Source: Agrostemma githago
Taxonomy: Eukaryota > Streptophyta > Magnoliopsida > Caryophyllales > Caryophyllaceae
NCBI GenBank assembly: GCA_958450325.1
Contig: OY288250.1
Location: 42,196,683 to 42,260,682 of the forward strand
DNA: 64,000 bases
Direction: 5' to 3'
Shown here: in pieces, positions 34,365 through 46,207 of the stretch
How the letters are laid out: each line of letters starts with the position of its first letter
Numbering within the stretch: the first letter of the stretch is position 1
Program-made: the position numbers and the translations under genes
The notes under the pieces: generated by a model
What the model saw: only the letters and a program-made list of their open reading frames with translations
Database searches by the model: none
Told to the model about the DNA's origin: nothing

Positions 34365-36004
34365 TGATGGTAAGGATTCGTCGTGGGTCCTAACCAACAA
34401 TAAATAACCGGCTAATCCTAGTGGGTAGCTAGGGTAAGTCGGGTCGTGTCCACGGAGACGGTATTGTAAGGTCTAGACTAAGTCAACCTAAAAACAAGAC
34501 TAGGCTACCAAAACAACACAAAGATAAAGAGAATTGGTAAACTATGATGGCGGAAGAGGTATGAACTAGGCTAACAATGACTAGAACAATGAAAGGATGC
34601 AACATAAACTAATTGAAATAACTAGGATTAATGAAACTAACAACTAGAGGAATGAAGACTAACTAGCTACAGAAATCAAATATGGAAGGAATTAGGGTTA
34701 GGTCGGGTTCTTAAGTGTAGAAGGGTAATTGGGTGATCAAGGGTGTAGGTGTCTCCTAGTTGCTAGAGTCGGTTCGGGCTCTCGCTACCTAGACCGATGT
34801 CAAGGTAGGTTCATGCTCTCGCGTCTAAACCCTAGTCCGCACTCTCGTGTCTACAACTATTCTCAACATAATCACATACTAGACAAACAATGAGAAGATG
34901 AGCACAAGTATGGGAAGCATTGGCCACTACTACTCACACAAGCAAATCAACAAACACATAGAGTGCCCAATATGTGACTAACAACAAAGATGTAACCTTT
35001 ACCCCTAATCAAGCCCTAATCACCCATAATCTACCCCTAATCCCCCTACTAACCCCACAAGAAGACTACTCACTCATTATCAAACTAACCATAACAATAA
35101 TAAGAGAAAAGAACATCATAAACCAAACATCCATAATAAACAACAATAACAATAACAATAAACAAAATATAAAGATTCAAATTTGATTAAATAAACAAGA
35201 ACAAGAGTAAAGAAGATTATATCAACAACAAGATGAAGGAAAAGATGTAAACTTGCATAAATAAGAACCCAAATCAACTTCAAGGTTGTCAAGCTTGGAT
35301 GAATCTTCAAGAACCCACTTAATACAAGATTATCTAAGCTAGATTAAAGGAAGATTAACTAAAGATTAAAGGAAGATTAATCTAATGTGAGGAACACTAA
35401 TCTAGGGTTTGAATGCTTAATGGAGGCCTAAGAGAGTCTAGGGTAAGATAAGATACATAAACAATACAAGAGGGAAGTATTTATAAGGTTACAAGAGTGG
35501 AGGAGAAGGAAAGAATTAAAGGCGTGCTGCCCCTGTAGCTTCCCGCCCGGGACGGTTTGGTCCCGACCGGGACGGCCTGGTCCCGACCGGGACGGACCCA
35601 AGTCAGTAGCATCTTCAATTGTGCACCCCATCCCGGACGGGATGAGGCCTTCCCGACCGGGATGGGTCTTGTAGGCCTCAAATAAGAACTTTTTGGTCCC
35701 TCCTTGCTTCTCATGGGCTTCTCACCGATTCTCGGGACTCGAAATCGGGTCTAAGAGGCTCGGGATTGGGTCCCAAGGTCTCGGAGTCGAATCCAAGGCA
35801 TTGAGTTATCGTTCCTTCACTTCGTTGGCTCCGAAAAGTGTATGTATCGAGTCGGATTTGCTCCAACTCTTCACAAATGGTCTCGGGAACTTGAAACAAA
35901 CTAAAGGAAGCATAAGTAGCCCATAAACCGCTCCCAAGGAGAGATTCCACAAGGAAAATGGGACAAAAACACAGTAAAATAGGCATTACAAACTACACTT
36001 ATCA
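34365..36004 (-). mobile_element. 3' LTR of Element B
   Basis: 1640 bp. Palindrome array 35541-35664, TATTTATA near 35478-35485, and three GCTCTCGC/TCTCGTG motifs (about 34775-34855). Confidence 0.93.
35541..35664 (-). repeat. LTR palindrome array of Element B (left LTR)
   Basis: Units TCCCGCCCGGGA, TCCCGACCGGGA (twice), TCCCGGACGGGA and TCCCGACCGGGA. It begins 340 bp from the LTR 5' end and has one unit fewer than the right LTR. Confidence 0.88.
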
Positions 36005-36019
36005 ACTCCCCCACACTTA
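36005..36019 (-). other. Polypurine tract of Element B
   Basis: Sense strand TAAGTGTGGGGGAGT next to the LTR, identical to Element A. Confidence 0.85.
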
Positions 36020-38542
36020 ACCTTTACTCGCCCTCGAGTAAGCTCATACTAACTACTAAACTAGCCGAGCGGGTATTAGCGCACCCTACGCCCTTTCAAC
36101 TCACGCGAGTACACTTAGAGTAAAAGTGCACTCCGCAAGGCAAGTAAGGTCTTGCGACAAAAGTGTGGATGCAACCGGACACGAAACACATAAACAAACA
36201 AACAAATAATCGGTTGCACCCAAAAGAAAACAAATACCGCTTCCCTTAAACAAGCGGTGAAAGAAGCACCGGTTTAGGACTCGAGGCAAGTGACAACGTT
36301 CCCAAGCTAGCAATACAAACCAAGGTGAACTAAACCCTAATAGTATGACGATAAAGCAACAAAAACGTTGGTAACTTACCTAGATTCCTCCTAACCTTCT
36401 AAGAATGTACTACGGGACGATCGGCGGGATGGAAAAAGGATGCACCACGGTGTTAGTCGACACTGTAGGTAAGTGAGACCCTGCCGTCTTTAGCGATAAG
36501 CCAAGAGGGTCGTCCCATATTCAAGAACCGCCTAACTAGTCCAACTAAAAAGGTGGATAAGGTTTGCAAAATGAGGGAAGACCGACCATTACCGCTATCA
36601 TCCTTCCTAGGGACTCGGTCCTTTGGTAGGCTCTTCACGGTAATAGTCGGTAAAAGGCTTATTTTGAGATGAGAGGAATATTTTTTTGTGAGACTGGTTT
36701 TCTTTTGGCATTTTTCTTTTCTTTTTGTATTTTTGTCTTGTTTGTTGCCATGCCATTTCTTTTTCTTCTTTTCTATTTTCTTTTTGGCTTTTTGTGCCTT
36801 TTCTTTTTCTTCAATCTTTTCTTTCTTTTTCATTTCTTTGCCCCTTTTGGCTTGATTTGGCTTGTGAGCATTTCTTTTGCAACTAAGAAAGAGATTTCAA
36901 CAATTTGCATCTTATTTTGTGGATATGTGTAGGAGGTAAGGGAATGGGTGAGTCGAGGGTCGCGATCCCCCTTCAAACCCACAAAAAGGTGGAGAACTTG
37001 GACTAATCAAACAATTTCAAACATAGTCACCTAAGGGACGGGACTCGGCAACCAAGGCCTTATCACACCGTGGGTGGTCATAATGGTCAAAAGTGCAAAT
37101 CCCGTAGTAAATTCCTAGTAAGCTAGGTGGACTCAAGGTAAAGGACCAACAAAATCATTGATTTAGGGTCATTCTACTAGACTAAAGTCCAAGACTCGAT
37201 TTACATTACTAGGAAGGGTAAGTAAACACTCGCACTCTAGCCTCTAAACCGGGTTTCGAAAACCATTTACACACTAGACACAACTACACACCACAAAACA
37301 AAGACTCAACAAAGAACGAAAGAAAAAGAAGCAAAAGCAACAAAACAAAAACAAAACAAAACGAACACATAAACAACACAAACACCACCCCGAACATACA
37401 AATAAGCAACCAACGAACACCAAACTTTTACAAAGCTCCTCCCGAGCACAAATCATCACAAATCTCCTCCGAACATCAGAAGAGGTAAAGAGGGAAAAGG
37501 GATAAAAGGCGTTACCGGATGTCTTGAAAGCCTTCCAAAGTTAGAGGCGATTTAAGCAACCTATAAGGAAAAGGGGGGCAAACACACACAACACAACAAA
37601 AGCACGACATAACGACACAAAAAGGAAAAGACACAAGAGAAAATCTTTTTGATTTATTTGTGAAATTTTTCAAATTTTTAGGGTTTTTTAAAGATTTTTC
37701 GAAAAAAAACTAAGAAAAAAAACTAGGCTAAACTAGAATATCGCTCCCCCAAACTTAAACCGAGCAATGCCCTCATGCTCGATCGTAGTGTGCGGAGACA
37801 CAAAAGAAAATAAAAGAAACTACGAAAATAAAGCTAAAAATAAAAAAGCAAGCGAAGAAAAGGGTAGAATGCGTCCGGCCGGGGTGTAATCAAGTCACCG
37901 TGGGCCGAGACAAGAAAAGATATGGAAAGGGAGGAAATAAAAAGAAGGAAATAGAAGAAAATGGGAGGGGAGGACTAGGTGTAATCAAGTCACCTAACCC
38001 GGATTCCGCCCAAATCCGACTAAATCCTAAAAAAAGGGTGAAAATCTTGGAAATTTGGATTTTGAAAATGACCCTTGATGTAGTCACGTCATCAAGAGTC
38101 GGGAGCAATAACTACCAAGGCCTCGAAGGCCACCATGACACCAAGACACAAAAGTGTACAAGGGGAAGGGGACAAACAAGGGAAAACAAGCAACAACAAA
38201 AACGAAAAAGAAAGGATAGTTGCCATACCCATAGGTTAGCAACTCACTCTCTCCATCGTCTTCAATGGTCAATAATTGCACTTTGCTTGTCGTCATCATT
38301 GTCATCCCTCTTCAAGGTTGAAAGTATCGCATGGTTGAGATAGTAAGCTTGCAATGGTGTGAGGAGGTGAGATTTGATATGAGTCTTGGTGTAAAGTGAA
38401 TAGGAAATGAAGTGAGGGTATGCAAATGAAGTATATGGGTCATATTATATGAGCACGGAGAGGTAGGGAGGTTGGGAGGGGGTATAAAGTGGTTGGGTGG
38501 ACTCGAATGATGAAGAAGAGGCATAAAGGGGAGTAGGGGACC
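36020..38542 (-). other. Non-coding 3' region of Element B
   Basis: Aligns with the same region in A and C. A purine-rich sense stretch lies at about 36700-36850. No gene is seen. Confidence 0.7.
37743..37781 (-). other. Internal hairpin and polypurine-like tract of Element B
   Basis: Sense strand: CGAGCATGAGGGCATTGCTCG (stem CGAGC/GCTCG) followed by TTAAGTTTGGGGGAGC. Confidence 0.6.
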
Positions 38543-38706
38543 ATCCCGGTCGAGATGGATGGTCTCGGTCGGGATGACACACCCGTCCCTGTCGGGACGC
38601 TCCCTTCCCGGTCGGGATGGCACTCCAGGAAGCTCGATAATGTGCACCCTTATCCCAATCGGGACGGCTCCTTCCCGGTCGGGAAGCCCTCTTCTCGGAC
38701 GAGAAG
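38543..38706 (-). repeat. Internal palindrome array of Element B
   Basis: About seven TCCCGRYCGGGA-type units, some decayed, 261 bp downstream of the gag-protease stop. Confidence 0.87.
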
Positions 38707-38966
38707 AGTCTTCTAGCCTTCCACAAACCCAAAAGCTTAACCTAAGCTTCAAAAACCCGTTCCCTTGCTCACGATCCAAGCTCTATCAATAACCAATCCT
38801 CTCTAGGAGTCATCTTCACTTCACCTATCACAATAAACTCAAATACAACATCAAATTATCTCCCTCACAACGCTCATCAACAATCCAAATAACAAGAATT
38901 TCACTAAACCAAAGAAACTACAAGAAAGAGATATATATACAAAGAGACGGTTCTTTTGGAACTCCG

Positions 38967-41249
38967 TCAAACCATGGATGGTGCATCCCTCAATTCTTTT
39001 TCAACAACCTTGAAACCCATTCCATCTCCGTCAAGGGCACGAAGAAACAAATCGAAGGCCCTAGCAAAGTCTTCAATCAAGCTAGTAATATAAGCATCCA
39101 CATACCAAGGTTCTTCATGACCTTGTCTCGACGTTCCCGGGGCATCCCGATCTACCAAGTTCAATGGCTTGAACTTATATTTATGATCCTTCGGGATATA
39201 CCCAAACGTCCATCGATCCTCATGTGGCCCCAAGGGAGGCTCATATTTCTCCTTGCTTTTCAATTTGTCATCAAACCCATGATATGGGCACTCATCTTCC
39301 CCAATCTCGGAGTCATCATTTTCAAGTTCATAAAAATCATTCTTCAAGCTTTGTCTCGACTCTTCCCCTAGATCGACGTCTTTCGTGGCATGGATCATAT
39401 TACATGTCTCGTTCATAGGCGTGTTGTTGCCTTGGAGGTCAAACACTAACTCTTCGTCACTTAATTGAAAAGTAATCCTACCCTTCTTGACATTGATCAT
39501 GGCACCGGCGGTATGTAAAAATGGGCGCCCAAGGATAATGGGAGTGATAGCATCTTCCGGCATGTCAAGTACGAGGAAATCAACCGGAACGAAGAACTTT
39601 CCGATTCTTACCGGCACGTCTTCCAATATCCCCAATGGTCGGTTGAGTGAACGATCGGCCATTTGGAGTGTAATGGAAGTACGTTTGAGGTCCTTCATCC
39701 CAAGTCGCAAACAAATGGTGTAGGGAATAATGCTTACACTCGCACCCAAATCACATAATGCTCTCTCGATCTTAAAATTGCCTATGGTGCATGGGATTGA
39801 GAAACTACCTGGATCCTTCAACTTGGGAAGCTTGGAACCTTGAATAAGCTCGCTCACCACTCTTGTGAACGCAATGGTCTCTTCCTTGTCGATGGATCTC
39901 TTCCTAGCCAAGATCTCTTTCATAAATTTTTCATATGCCGGGATTTGGGTAAGTAGCTCGGTGAATGGGACACTAACATCCAATTTCTTCACAATGTTAA
40001 GGAACTTTTCGTATTGAGAATCCAGCTTGGTCTTCATTTGCCTTGTTGGGAAAGGCAACTTGATATGGAACTTGTTTTGCTCAATCGGGGTAGACTTCTC
40101 AAATGACACTTTCCTTTTACCCTTGTCTTTTCCTTGAAGAGGGGGAAGCTTGTCTTCATGGGGTTTTTCGATCTCCCCTAAGACTTGCTCCTCCATTGAA
40201 TTTTCCTTGCTTGAATCTCCTTGAGTTGGAGACACAACTTCCTTCATTTGATGCTCACTAGGAAGCACGGGAGGATTATAGGTAGCACCGCTCCTTAAGT
40301 TGATGGCATTGACATGCTCAAATTTTGGAGTTTCACCTTGAGGAGGTACTTGCCCCCTTTGTCTTGAAGAACTTCCCGAAGCAAGTTGAGATATTTGAGT
40401 CTCAAGCATCTTCATTTGAGTTTTTGTTTCCTTGTTATCCATTAGAAGTTGAGCAATCATTTCTTGTTGGGATCTTTGTATCTCCATTTGGCTTCTTTGC
40501 ATTTCTTGAGTACTCCTTTGCATATCCATCATAGATTTTTGCACGGTGAAATCCCGAGGTGGAGATTGTGGATTATGCGGAGTGTCGGTGAGGGCTAATA
40601 GAGTACCATAATCATGAATAGGAGACCGGCTCCTAGGCTTGCTTTCTTGTCTAGCACCTTGGGTTGCTTGTTGTTGTTGTTGATGGTTCCCTTGGAACCC
40701 ATGAGAGTTGCCTTGATTAAGGCCTTGATTGTTGCCATGGTTGTAGCTTTGATACCCTTGGTTGTGGTTTTGGTTTCCTTGAAAACCACCTTGATTGAAG
40801 TTCCCTTGTTGGAACCCTTGATTGTTGTTGAAGTTACCTTGGTTATTGAAATTGTTGAATGGTCTTGGATTACCCACATAACCTTGGTAACCTTGATTGT
40901 TGTCCCTTAAGGGAGGTGGAACATAGGGACGAGGTTGTAGAGCTTGTTGTTGAGGGACTTGATGGGAGGCTTGGAATGTATTAGAATAGAGGGCACCTTG
41001 CTTGAACGCTTGAAAGACGTTCACTTGCTCAATACTTCCCCGACAATGCATAGGCTCATGTCCAACTATCCCACAAATATCGCACATCCCAAAATAAGGT
41101 GTAGGAGACACAACTCCCAAAGCATTAATTTCATGAACCGAGTGTTGGTTGGAGGAACTAGAGCTTTGAACTTGATTGAGGTGGCTTTGGAGCTTCTTGT
41201 CAATAGTCTCCATGTGAGTTCTTAATTGAGCCCCAAGGTTAATGCTCAA
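38967..41249 (-). CDS. gag-pro: Element B gag C-terminal part and aspartic protease (760 aa)
   Basis: Continues the gag frame of 41505-42212 after a stop and a frameshift. Residues 56-69 form a CCHC zinc knuckle (C56, C59, H64, C69: CDICGIVGHEPMHC). Residues about 95-195 are Gln/Asn/Gly-rich, about 235-300 coiled-coil (MQRSTQEMQRSQMEIQ, MLETQISQLA). Residues 480-605 are the protease, with active-site Asp500 in CDLGASVSIIP and ILGRPFL as the second conserved block. Athila-lineage proteases also use DLGA. The last 25 residues carry LIEDFARAFDLFLRALDG, shared with Elements A and C, where pol would begin in an autonomous element. Start is the first Met of this frame; the true start is that of gag upstream. 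Confidence 0.88.
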   Translation of the reverse strand: MSINLGAQLRTHMETIDKKLQSHLNQVQSSSSSNQHSVHEINALGVVSPTPYFGMCDICGIVGHEPMHCRGSIEQVNVFQAFKQGALYSNTFQASHQVPQQQALQPRPYVPPPLRDNNQGYQGYVGNPRPFNNFNNQGNFNNNQGFQQGNFNQGGFQGNQNHNQGYQSYNHGNNQGLNQGNSHGFQGNHQQQQQATQGARQESKPRSRSPIHDYGTLLALTDTPHNPQSPPRDFTVQKSMMDMQRSTQEMQRSQMEIQRSQQEMIAQLLMDNKETKTQMKMLETQISQLASGSSSRQRGQVPPQGETPKFEHVNAINLRSGATYNPPVLPSEHQMKEVVSPTQGDSSKENSMEEQVLGEIEKPHEDKLPPLQGKDKGKRKVSFEKSTPIEQNKFHIKLPFPTRQMKTKLDSQYEKFLNIVKKLDVSVPFTELLTQIPAYEKFMKEILARKRSIDKEETIAFTRVVSELIQGSKLPKLKDPGSFSIPCTIGNFKIERALCDLGASVSIIPYTICLRLGMKDLKRTSITLQMADRSLNRPLGILEDVPVRIGKFFVPVDFLVLDMPEDAITPIILGRPFLHTAGAMINVKKGRITFQLSDEELVFDLQGNNTPMNETCNMIHATKDVDLGEESRQSLKNDFYELENDDSEIGEDECPYHGFDDKLKSKEKYEPPLGPHEDRWTFGYIPKDHKYKFKPLNLVDRDAPGTSRQGHEEPWYVDAYITSLIEDFARAFDLFLRALDGDGMGFKVVEKELRDAPSMV

Positions 41250-41504
41250 TTGTGTAATGGCATCGACCTCGTGCCTATCTCCTCGATTCGCCTTTCTAGG
41301 CCTTGAGTATTAGGAGTTGTGCACCGTCATCTCCTCGATTCTTGCCCAAGTTTGATCGTCATCGACCTCGGTAAACCTACCATTGGAGCCCATGTTGAGT
41401 ATAGCTCTTGAGTCCTCATATAAACCGTTCCAAAACTGTTGGACTAAGAACCATTGTGAAATTCCATGGTGGGGGTATGATCGAACCAAAGATTTAAACC
41501 GTTG

Positions 41505-42212
41505 TCAAGCTTCATAAAGGCTGTCCTCATCCCGTTGTTGGAAACCGGTGATGGAGGCCCTAAGCAAATTTGTCTTCTCTGGAGGGTAAATTTTTTGGTA
41601 GAATGCCAATGCAAGTTTCTTCCAAGTATCGATACCCATGGTTGCCCTATCGAGACTCTTAATCCATTGCTTTGCCTTTCCTATTAATGAGAATGGAAAT
41701 AATACCCAACGGATTTGATCTTGTGTAACCCCGGTTTGGGAGATAGCATCGCAATAATCAGAGAAGGTCTCCATGTGTTGGTGCGGGTCTTCGGTGGGCA
41801 AACCACTAAATTGATTTCTCTCCACAAGTTGTATGAATTGTGTCTTTGCCACAAAATTCCCGATATAAGTATCCGGTAAAGCACTCGGTCCCGGCAAGAC
41901 ATCCTCGATGAAAGTGGAGTGAGGTGAAAACTTCGGCATATTTGGATGTAAGGGAGACGGTGGTGTAGACGGTGTTGAAGAAGATGTAGAGGGGAAACTA
42001 GGACTAGAATTACCGAAAGGATTGATGAAGGTCCCTCCGGCCGTCTCTCGAGGTGACTCGTTAAAGTCGGATCCTTTAGCTTGCTCTTGATGGATATTGC
42101 TAGCGCTTGGTTGAGATATTCTAACCCGGTCAATCGTTCGTTGGCGAAAGGCTCGAAAGTGTCTCTCCGGCTCTGGATTGAAGAGAAAGAAATCGCCTCT
42201 CCTCCTAGGCAT
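41505..42212 (-). pseudogene. gag: Element B gag N-terminal part (capsid), ends at a premature TGA
   Basis: Starts MPRRRGDFFLFNPEPERHFR, 205 bp from the PBS. Ser/Pro-rich residues 60-90 precede the retrotransposon gag domain (PF03732-like: LPGPSALPDTYIGNFVAKTQ, LIGKAKQWIKSLDRATMG). It stops at LYEA; the next codon is TGA where Athila gag normally has Trp. The following stretch (QRFKSLVRSYPHHGISQWF) is still gag-like down to about 41320, and a frameshift separates it from the 760-aa frame. Gag would form the particle that packages element RNA. Confidence 0.85.
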
Positions 42213-42419
42213 ACACTACACACTAGAACAAATGTGAGAACACCTAGTGCTTTATGGGCACTAGGCAACGACAATAAATAAGCCCAATCGAAAGACAAAG
42301 AGAAAAGAAAGCTAAGAGAACAAGACAAAGCTACAAAATATGCACAAGAGAAGATAGAAGAGCACAAAGAAAGGTAACTAAGTCAAGCTAGAAGTAAACT
42401 AAGTCTAAACAATGCACCG

Positions 42420-42437
42420 TCCCCGGCAACGGCGCCA
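42420..42437 (-). other. Primer binding site of Element B
   Basis: Sense strand TGGCGCCGTTGCCGGGGA, three bases from the LTR, the tRNA-Asp-type site. Confidence 0.9.
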
Positions 42438-42440
42438 AAT

Positions 42441-44100
42441 TGATTGTAAGGATTCGTCGCGGGTCCTAACCAACAATAAATAACCGGCTAATCCTAGTGG
42501 GTAGCTAGGGTAAGTCGGGTCATGTCCACGGAGACGGTATTGTAAGGTCTAGACTAAGTCAACCTAAAAACAAGACTAGGCTACCAAAACAACACAAAGA
42601 TGAAGAGAATTGGTAAACTATGATGGCGGAAGAGGTATGATCTAGGCTAACAATGATTAGAACAATGAAAGGATGCAACATAAACTAATTGAAATAACTA
42701 GGATTAATGAAACTAACAACTAGAGGAATGAAGACTAACTAGCTAGAGAAATCAAATATGGAAGGAAGTAGGGTTAGGTCGGGTTCTTAAGTGTAGAAGG
42801 GTAATTGGGTGATCAAGGGTGTAGGTGTCTCCTAGTTGCTAGAGTCGGTCCGGGCTCTCGCTACGTAGACCGATGTCAAGGTAGGTTCGCGCTCTCGCGT
42901 CTAAACCCTAGTCCGCACTCTCGTGTCTACGACTATTCTCAACATAATCACATACTAGACAAACAATGAGAAGATGAGCACAAGTATGGGAAGCATTGGC
43001 CACTACTACTCACACAAGCAAATCAACAAACACATAGAGTGCCCAATATGTGACTAACAACAAAGATGTAACCTTTACCCCTAATCAAGCTCTAATCACC
43101 CACAATCTACCTCTAATCCCCCTACTAACCCCACAAGAAGACTACTCACTCATTATCAAACTAACCATAACAATAATAAGAGAAAACAACATCATAAACC
43201 AAACATCCATAATAAACAACAAGAACAATAACAATAAACATAATATAAAGATTCAAACTTGATTAAATAAACAAGAACAAGAGTAAAGAAGATTATACCA
43301 ACAACAAGATGAAGGAAAAGATGTAAACTTGCATAAATAAGAACCCAATTCAACTCCAAGGTTGTCAAGCTTCGATGAATCTTCAAGAACCCACTTAATA
43401 CAAGATTATCTAAGCTAGATTAAAGGAAGATTAACTAAAGATTAAAGGAAGATTAATCTAATGTAAAGAACACTAATCTAGGGTTTTAATGCTTAATGGA
43501 GGCCTAAGAGAGTCTAGGGTAAGATAAGATACATAAACAATACAAGAGGGAAGTATTTATAAGGTTACAAGAGTGGAGGAGAAGGAAAGAATTAAAGGCG
43601 TGCTGCCCCTGTAGCTTCCCGCCCAGGACGGTTTGGTCCCGCCCGGGATGGCCTGGTCCCGACCGGGACCTCCTGGTCCCGACCGGGACGGACCCAGGTC
43701 AGTAGCATCTTCAATTGTGCACCCCATCCCGGACGGGATGAGGCCTTCCCAACCGGGATGGGTCTTGTAGGCCTCAAATAAGAACTTTTTGGTCCCTCCT
43801 TGCTTCTCATGGGCTTCTCACCGATTCTCGGGGCTCGGGATCGGGCCTAAGAGGCTCGGGATTGGGTCTCAAGGTCTCGGGGTCGAATCCAAGGCATCGA
43901 GTGATCGTTCCTTCACTTCGTTGGCTCCGAAAAGTGTATGTATCGAGTCAGATTTGTTCCAACTCTTCACAAATTGTCTCGGGAACCTGAAACGAACTAA
44001 ATGAAGCATAAGTAGCCCATAAACCGCTCCCAAGGAGCGATTCCACAAGGAAAATGGGACGAAAACACAGTAAAATAGGCATTACAAACTACACTTATCA
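42441..44100 (-). mobile_element. 5' LTR of Element B
   Basis: 1660 bp, near-identical to the left LTR except for point changes and one extra palindrome unit. TATTTATA lies near 43554. Confidence 0.93.
43617..43759 (-). repeat. LTR palindrome array of Element B (right LTR)
   Basis: Six units, including an extra TCCCGACCGGGACCTCCTGG repeat not found in the sister LTR. It begins about 341 bp from the LTR 5' end. Confidence 0.88.
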
Positions 44101-44752
44101 AGATTAACCTATACTACTACTGTCCGACTGCATACAGGCAGGGGCGAATCCAGGATTTCCCGATAGGGGGCATTTAGAAAATTATTCCGTACATAGTTTG
44201 TATTTTGAAAAAAAATTATAAGTGGATTTACTAAGTAAAAATAATTGCTTGAAAACCAAGTTTTGTTTTATAAATTGACGTTGGTTTTGAATTTTTTTGC
44301 TTTATTTTGAAAGACTTACAAAAAAAATACACCATTATTAGGCAATTGAGCAACCAGTAAATATATACTTCCTCCTTCTAACTCATTTATTAGTATTTAA
44401 TAAAAAATAATTGATAAGTGTCGTTTGTAGTGCCTATTTGTAGTATTTTGGTCCCATTTTCCTTGTGGAATCGCTCCTTGGGAGCAGTTTATGGGCTTCT
44501 TATGCTTCCTTTAGTTCGTTTTAGGTTCCCGAGACCGATTTGGAAGAGTTGGAGCAATTCCGACTCAATACATACACATTTTGGAGCCAACGAAACTAAG
44601 GAACGATGACCCGATGCCTTGGAGTCGACCCCGAGACCTTGGGACCCAATCCCGAGCCTCCGAGACCCGATCCCGAGTCCCGAGAATCGGTGAGAAGCCC
44701 ATGAGAACCAAGGAGGGACCAAAAAGATCATAATGGAGGCCTACAAGGCTCA

Positions 44753-44905
44753 TCCCGTTCGGGATGGACTCATCCCGTTCGGGATGAGGTGCACAAACAA
44801 GGAGGCTACTGACCAGGGCCCATCCCGATCGGGAGCATGGCTTCCCGACCGGGACCGACCCCATCCCGACCGGGACCATCCCGTCTCGGCCGGGACGGCC
44901 TAGCT
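44753..44905 (+). repeat. LTR palindrome array of Element C (5' LTR)
   Basis: Two ATCCCGTTCGGGAT units, then TCCCGATCGGGA, TCCCGACCGGGA (twice) and a diverged unit. It starts 341 bp into the LTR and ends about 45 bp before the TATA box. Confidence 0.9.
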
Positions 44906-44949
44906 GTAACCCGCACTTGTTTTCTTTCTTCTCCCTTCCATTTGTAACC

Positions 44950-44959
44950 CTATATATAC
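44950..44959 (+). promoter_or_regulatory. TATA box of the Element C 5' LTR
   Basis: CTATATATAC about 45 bp after the palindrome array. It is conserved in the 3' LTR (51004-51012) and in the right LTR of Element A (about 20844-20851). Confidence 0.7.
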
Positions 44960-46040
44960 TCTTCCCTTGTTATGTTAAGCTTATGCCTTTCATTAGAGAC
45001 TAAACCCTAGATAGTTTTAGGATAGATTAGCATAGATTAGTGTAGATTAGTCTTTAGATTATTGTTAATCCTAGATTAGTGCTTGTAATTTGGGAATTCT
45101 TGAAGAATCCAACCAAGCTTGACAACCTTGGTTGAGGTATTTGGGTTTTCTTCCATTTATGCAAGTTTCCTTCTTTTCATCTTATCTAGTATGGTATAAT
45201 CTCCTCTTCCTTCTTCTTAATCTTGTTTTTATCATTCAAGTTTGAATCTTTAATTCTTGTTTATTGTTTATTGTTCATTGTTTCACTAGTTTCATTATGT
45301 TTGTTTTGATTCTTGTTTTGATTTCTCTTTTTAGTGTTAGTTTTAGTATAGATATGTTAGAGTAGTATCTTGCTAGGGTTAGTAGGGTGATTAGGGTGTT
45401 AATTGGATGATTAAGGGATTTTTAGAGATGTTGGTGGAAAATTTGGGTTTCCTCTTGGTTTGGTGCACATCACTTGTTTGTTGAAATGCTTGAATGACTA
45501 AGTAGTCAAGAATGCTTGTTCTTCTTTCTTTTCTCTTGTGGGTGATAGTTGTTTGTGGGTTCGGTCCCCTCATTAAGTTGCGAGAGCCCGGTGAGGACGA
45601 CCCCTAGGTCGGTCTAAGTTGCGAGAGCCTGGATTCGACCTAGGCCTATAGCGTGCTAGTAACCCCGATTGTGTTGTGTATCGCCGAGTTGGGTTTTAGG
45701 TGGAACCTCTAGGTGAGTCTAAGTTGCGAGAGCCCGGGCATTACCTAGATTACCCTACTACCTCCTTCACCTCTAGGTCTTCCTCGACCATTCCGTTACC
45801 CCTTTGACCCCGACCTAATCCTAGCCCGTTCTCCTTTGCTAGTTCTCTTGCTTTAGACCTAGCTTAGCCTTAGTCTCCCCCTCCTTAGAATAGTTTGTCT
45901 CGAACTTAGTCCTTGACCGTAGCATACCTTCGTCCGACCTCCCGTCCCTGTGGATTTGACCCGACTTACCCTAACTACCCACTAGGTATAGCCAGTTTTG
46001 TTTGACGGTTGGGATTCATGATAAATCCCACCCATCAAAT

Positions 46041-46058
46041 TGGCGCCGTTGCCGGGGA
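46041..46058 (+). other. Primer binding site of Element C
   Basis: TGGCGCCGTTGCCGGGGA, three bases after the LTR; tRNA-Asp-type site as in Athila/Calypso. Confidence 0.92.
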
Positions 46059-46207
46059 CGGCGTAGTTTAGACTTTTGTTTTCTTAGTTGTGGACTTTGT
46101 TCTTGATTTATGTGTTCTCCTCTCCTTGTGTATCTCCGTTTTTCTTCTTGTGTGTTGCTCTCCCTTCCTAGTGCCTCAAAAGCACTAGGATACTAACGTT
46201 TGCTCAA

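Larger units (their letters stand above)
34365..44100 (-). mobile_element. Element B: Athila-type LTR retrotransposon with gag-protease only
   Basis: Complete element, 9736 bp, minus strand. Duplication AGATT at 34360-34364 and 44101-44105. LTRs of 1640 and 1660 bp, PBS and PPT are all present. It codes for gag and an Athila-type protease but has no RT, RNase H or integrase, so it depends on another element. Inserted directly in the CACTA. Confidence 0.95.
44412..46037 (+). mobile_element. 5' LTR of Element C
   Basis: Starts TGATAAGTGTCGTTTG, ends CCCATCA. Palindrome array 44753-44905, TATA box 44951-44959, three GTTGCGAGAGCC motifs (about 45570-45735). Confidence 0.95.
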
